From Branchiostoma floridae (taxonomy: Eukaryota; Chordata; Leptocardii; Amphioxiformes; Branchiostomatidae): a DNA stretch of 64,000 bases. Shown piece by piece: positions 61,501 to 64,000 of the stretch (positions are counted from its first letter, which is position 1; each line of letters starts with the position of its first letter). Location of the stretch: assembly GCF_000003815.2 (NCBI RefSeq), contig NC_049981.1:18213041-18277040 (forward strand), written 5' to 3'. The notes beneath the pieces were generated by a model. The model was not told the origin of the DNA. It did not search any database and was given only the letters and a program-made list of their open reading frames with translations. The position numbers and the translations under genes were made by a program.

Positions 61501-63535
61501 ACAAACACCGGGATGGAGACCAACTCTTTCCTACTCTTTTTATTTAACATGCTAGAGGTGTAGCTCTCCTCAAACAGGGATCCCCCACATCTAACATCCT
61601 ATCCAAGGGACCTTCCTAGCCAAAGTTGGCTACTAATTTATTCCTAAGTCGAGAGAGGAAACAGGTGTTGAATGCTTTTTCCAAGGGCATAGCATCACGT
61701 CGACTTTTCAAGGATTCAAACTCAATTCCTCCTGGTTCTAATCCAACAACCAGAACCAGAAGGCCACTGTGCCACACTCATTGAATTAGAGCCATCATAA
61801 CATACCAAGACATTGAGCCATGGACAATAATTTTCTGGACTTTATTTGTTCCACTGTCAATGTCATTTACTTTTGTCTCCACCACACTGGATGTAACATG
61901 TCTTGTCGTGTATATTCAACTTTTATAAGATGAGGGAGCAACCCAACCATCCCGAGATGAAATGAATGACATATTTGGTACTGACCGTTCGGGCGCCCCC
62001 AGCGGAGGCAGAGCTGTGATGGCCATGATGATATTTCCTGCTGCGTAGAACAAGGACACGTACAAGATGGTCCTGTCAAGAGATACAAGAAATGGGTAAG
62101 GATGTAGACAAAATATTGTATGTCAAAATAATGTCAGAATAGTAGCCTGTGTTGTCCAGTGGTTAGCAACCCTGGCTATGGACCAAAGGTTTGCATTTCA
62201 TCTGTTCTTGCTCGCCCAGCATGCAGGTAACCAGAAAAGGTCATAGTCAACAAGCCATACATTTAGACTACTGTTCCTTGTGATTGTTGAAAAGTGCTGG
62301 GGGAGTTCTCCTGGCAAACTGAACCTGTAAACCATCTGTGAAGAGATCATACAACTGCCGCAAACATTTGCATTTACAGTATGTAATCATCTAACCAATG
62401 CTGTAATGTTGAATGTTTCAGACTTACTTGTATCTGCCTAGCCAGCCATCAGCTACCATAGCCCCAAGGAGTGGTGAGAAGTAACACAGCATGACAAAGG
62501 CATGGTACAGCCCTGTACCCACGTCGTCATCAAAGCCAAGGAACTGGGTCAGGTACAGGATCAGAACAGCTGGCAAAGAAAAATTTTGCAAGATTTTGTA
62601 GAAAAAATCTCAAGATCTTTTATTTTCAACCTGATGGGGATCATTATCATCCATACAATGGCACTGAAGTTTTTCACAAAATATCAACTTTGTAAGTATA
62701 ATCTGCAAAAGGTTAGCAGCATTAGGTTAGAAGCAATTTATTAATATAAAATATGAGTGACTCATTCATAGTATGAAAAAAATTGTAAAGTATTATATTG
62801 CATGAAATATATAATAAAGTATCATCACTGAGTATTCTATCTTTTTACTTTATCTCAACGGAATATTCTTTTTGGTTTGCCTATGTGTTAATCTTTGTGT
62901 CTGCATGTCTGTCTGTGTGTAATGTTATATGACTTTTTTTGTGTGTTTGTGCAATTCCCATTACATGTATATAAAATACAGCATCCTCGGTGCTGGTTAA
63001 GACTGGTTGTCTGTGGGGCTGGAAGGAGGCCCACAAAGCAGCATGGGGGAAAGTCTGACATTTCTGATTGTTTCACAACATTTTTCTTGTTCTTTGCATC
63101 ATTTTTTACTACAACCTACCTCTCATGCCATAGTAGGAAAACCTTTCACAGAACTCGTTTCCTACAATGAAGTAGACACAGCCAGGAAACTGTCCATTTC
63201 TGGTGAAGAAGTTCTGAAAAAAATGCATGCAAAATGTTTGAGAACAGCAAAAGCAACAATGCAAAATTTTTAAGTTTGGAGGAATGTACACAATCCAAGG
63301 CTGCTTCGAGGGTCCATTTGGAAATTTGGTTGTTTGTCCTAAGAATCTGAACTTCATGATATGAAAATCTATCATTAATCATGGTTAATACCTTTCCAAG
63401 GCCTGCTATAGGTTAACCCAGCCCCCCCCCCCCCCCCACACACACACACACACAACAGGTGGGACAGACAAATATCAATAGCCTTGCACAATCTAAACAG
63501 CCCATCATTACCTTACAAGCTGATGTGGAAGCCAT
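44141..63535 (-). CDS. SLC15A1/SLC15A2-like: Proton-coupled oligopeptide transporter, PEPT1/PEPT2 type (22 coding exons)
   Basis: Plasma-membrane H+/di- and tripeptide symporter of the POT/PTR2 family. Exons in protein order: 63512-63535, 63120-63213, 62428-62569, 61986-62072, 61276-61375, 60890-60980, 60356-60433, 60005-60087, 59494-59574, 58965-59054, 58683-58727, 54607-54642, 54346-54434, 49706-49787, 49108-49227, 47530-47682, 46841-46887, 46330-46458, 45718-45829, 45309-45440, 44686-44793, 44141-44323. The sum is 2106 bp, 701 residues (family about 708-729). Hallmarks: [13 protein letters not shown] in TM1; His62 in [17 protein letters not shown], at the place of PEPT1 His57; [25 protein letters not shown] in TM7; and GLEFSFSQ in TM10 with the Glu matching PEPT1 Glu595. 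Residues about 375-565 form the large extracellular domain between TM9 and TM10. The short MASTSACK first exon is in phase; a GT donor near 63835 may mark a 5' UTR exon. I cannot separate A1 from A2 orthology. Confidence 0.93.
45930..45997 (-). pseudogene. Partial duplicate of an SLC15 exon inside the adjacent intron
   Basis: The sequence at 45985-46035 repeats the acceptor region of the 45718-45829 exon (GGTAACTGTGACAGGAATAG versus GGTAGCTGTGACAGGAATAG, plus a shared CTCATCATT stretch). Past the copied acceptor the frame reads [12 protein letters not shown] against [12 protein letters not shown] in the real exon. No good donor follows in frame and a stop comes after about 40 codons, so it looks like a decaying exon copy. 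Confidence 0.5.
46075..46300. repeat. (CA)n-rich microsatellite
   Basis: Interrupted ACACACAC tracts interspersed with CACAATACACA, in an SLC15 intron 30 bp downstream of an exon. Confidence 0.8.
47300..47450 (-). repeat. tRNA-derived SINE, degraded
   Basis: Shares with 59700-59910 the blocks GGCAGAGCCCATC, ACTGAAGTCAGG and a following B-box-like GAATTGAACCATGACCTC (minus-strand GGTTCAATTCC). Confidence 0.45.
47755..48870. repeat. ~38-bp minisatellite, second locus, split by a palindromic MITE
   Basis: Diverged units of GTGTTCAGTACCAAGGACAG followed by GTATGCTAA.GTGTG.GGAT occur on both sides of the element at 47858-48547. They are the reverse complement of the minisatellite at 23206-23830 (TGGTACTGAACACCATCCAC). 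Confidence 0.7.
47858..48547. mobile_element. 690-bp palindromic MITE, PIF/Harbinger-like
   Basis: The ends are inverted (CCCCGTTCATACTAGGATTC then GTATCCGGATATATCC) and flanked by a 3-bp TAA duplication (47855-47857, 48548-48550). Inner arms continue the symmetry: GACGTCAAACATAACTCTTA and GAGGCAACGGGCTGCGTCG on the left pair with their complements on the right, so almost the whole element folds back. CCCGTTC-type ends with a 3-bp TWA duplication suggest PIF/Harbinger. No transposase. Confidence 0.75.
49299..49520 (+). repeat. tRNA-derived SINE, near-complete
   Basis: Head CGGCCTTGTGGTTAGGGTTG, middle TTGTGCCCTTGGAAAAGCCA, tail GCTTTGGCTAGAGATGTCCC and GAGAGCAACACCTCAAGCA. It is the fullest plus-strand copy of the family in the window. 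Confidence 0.6.
50093..50975. mobile_element. TA-flanked MITE, copy 2, uninterrupted
   Basis: 883 bp with ends ACATGCATTGGCATAATACC and the complement of GGTATTATGATAATAGATGT, flanked by TA (50091-50092, 50976-50977). Collinear with 12252-13154 plus 14193-14201 and clearly of the same family. It provides the empty site for the nested transposon in copy 1. It lies in an SLC15 intron. Confidence 0.8.
52148..53500. repeat. Two large direct repeats
   Basis: Both copies start AGACCGTCAACAA.AGTCGCAC, share AGGCCCCGCTTATGAATATT-like and CTCTTCGCTGATTGG blocks, and end in a TATCTATACCAAAT..TACCAGGGTACAGG block. Offset at the start is 751 bp. The first copy has an extra GC-rich CTTCGCCCACCTGGGTCCCC segment at about 52430-52560. 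Confidence 0.7.
53481..54000. repeat. 162-bp tandem array, about three units
   Basis: The landmark TACCAGGGTACAGG recurs at 53481, 53643, 53806 and 53968, a period of 162-163 bp. Each unit contains TTTTTTGGTCAAAAATTGG, AAGCATTTTGTTG and CACCAAAAGTGTTATTGAAT. Two of the three spacings (53481-53643 and 53806-53968) are 162 bp, a multiple of three, so a long open frame results; I do not consider it a gene. Confidence 0.8.
55325..55600. repeat. (TA)n / TATATATG microsatellite
   Basis: Long alternating TA tracts with ATAC/GTAT interruptions. It produces spurious tyrosine/isoleucine-rich open frames in all directions. It lies in an SLC15 intron close to an assembly gap. Confidence 0.9.
55985..56705. 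other. Assembly gap
   Basis: 721 consecutive N. The gap is in the SLC15 intron between exons 54607-54642 and 58683-58727. No exon appears to be missing, because the protein is continuous across it. Confidence 0.99.
57050..58560. repeat. CpG-rich intronic block with short tandem duplications
   Basis: Contains a 34-bp duplication with unit GTGGATCAAGGGGAAAATAT.. (58019, 58053), a ~70-bp duplication with GGAGCTGTGGAGCCGACAAA (near 58151 and 58221), and repeats around AGCTAGACTTCTGCCCAATC (58362, 58425). The left end CAGGGCTCTCCCCAGAATTT (57061) resembles a DNA-transposon terminus, but no partner end was found. Several ATTGG/CCAAT motifs are present. Confidence 0.5.
59700..59910 (-). repeat. tRNA-derived SINE, degraded
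   Basis: Contains AAGTGCCTTTCCCAAGGACA (the family's TGTCCTTGGGAAAGGCACTT, minus strand) and an A-box-like TGGCTAGGCTAGCAGATATG. It lies in an SLC15 intron. Confidence 0.5.
61069..61190 (+). repeat. tRNA-derived SINE (same family as 4996-5146)
   Basis: TGTGGATCAGCTGGTAGCAG head, AGCTCCTGGTTCTAATTAGA middle, and B box GGTTCAAATCCC. It lies in an SLC15 intron. Confidence 0.55.
61490..61780 (-). repeat. tRNA-derived SINE, near-complete
   Basis: The reverse complement carries the family blocks in order: GGCCTTCTGGTTCTGGTTGT, B-box-like GAGTTTGAATCC, GCCCTTGGAAAAAGCATT, TTGGCTAGGAAGGTCCC and GAGAGCTACACCTCTAGCA. Confidence 0.55.
63421..63455. repeat. Poly(C)/(CA)n tract
   Basis: A run of C followed by ACACACACAC, in the first coding intron of the SLC15 gene. 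Confidence 0.9.
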
Positions 63536-64000
63536 GACTGCCTGAGGTGCCTTACTGTCCAAAAATTAAACAGCCAGTGCACAAGAGACAAGCTTTTCTA
63601 CTTTTCACAAAGATGTCGCCCAAGCCTAAAACCAGCTTCCTTTTGACCCTTGGACACATAAGAGCCCTTATAAATCAACCTCCTTGATGAAAACAGCTCC
63701 CCGCACCCTAAACTTGTCCCCTTAATTAGTTTATAGCCCCCTTTCCACTAGAGGCTGTGATGCCGCAGAGACTGCTGTCAGTGACCACAGATTTGACATA
63801 TCAGTCAATGAATTTCATCCGGATAAAAAACAACTTACCGTAAGAATGTTTTGTAGGTTTGTTGTCATTTTAAGCATACTTTTATATCATGCATCAAATT
63901 CCAATACTGAAATCAAGGCCCATATGATTTAAGGGTCATACAAGTCCAGCTTTGCTTGCTGTATGAACGATCAGTAATCACCGTCAATAACCACCCAGTG

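Overview
The window reads as animal nuclear DNA: intron-rich genes with GT-AG introns, chordate-like proteins, and introns full of non-LTR retrotransposon, SINE and MITE sequence. The protein sequences and repeat style fit a cephalochordate (amphioxus, Branchiostoma) best. That assignment is inference, not a database result. There is no sign of bacterial, phage or CRISPR content.

Five recognisable genes are present. (1) 477-2612, +: last four coding exons of RABGGTB (Rab geranylgeranyltransferase beta). (2) 3965-18577, -: complete prosaposin (PSAP), 23 coding exons and about 646 residues, with six saposin B domains between two saposin A-type caps. (3) 18981-28355, +: GATD1 (DJ-1/PfpI-like), sharing a short divergent promoter with PSAP. 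(4) 37426-41116, +: SPARC/osteonectin, complete. (5) 44141-63535, -: a proton-coupled oligopeptide transporter of the SLC15A1/A2 (PEPT) type, 22 coding exons and about 701 residues. RABGGTB/PSAP and SPARC/SLC15 are convergent pairs; PSAP/GATD1 is a divergent pair. About 9 kb between GATD1 and SPARC (28.4-37.4 kb) has no gene I can support and is rich in MITE-like hairpins.

Much of the noncoding sequence can be resolved into mobile elements with visible ends. GATD1 intron 3 holds a 5'-truncated, frameshifted CR1-type LINE flanked by two 289-bp direct repeats, which resemble a very long target-site duplication. A PSAP intron holds a TA-flanked element interrupted by a second transposon with hAT-type ends and a perfect 8-bp duplication; an uninterrupted copy of the host element lies in an SLC15 intron. 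Other elements are a 690-bp palindrome inserted in a minisatellite, a 638-bp element with ten symmetrically arranged GCGCGTG motifs, a roughly 3.2-kb composite element with a 162-bp tandem array, a mariner-like MITE, several hairpin MITEs, at least two tRNA-derived SINE families and a tRNA-Glu-like locus. The same ~38-bp minisatellite family occurs at two loci in opposite orientation.

Prosaposin and probably PEPT belong to secretory/lysosomal and membrane biology, SPARC is extracellular matrix, and RABGGTB prenylates Rab GTPases. I see no evidence that the five genes form one pathway. An assembly gap (N run, 55985-56705) lies in an SLC15 intron next to a long TA-rich microsatellite.
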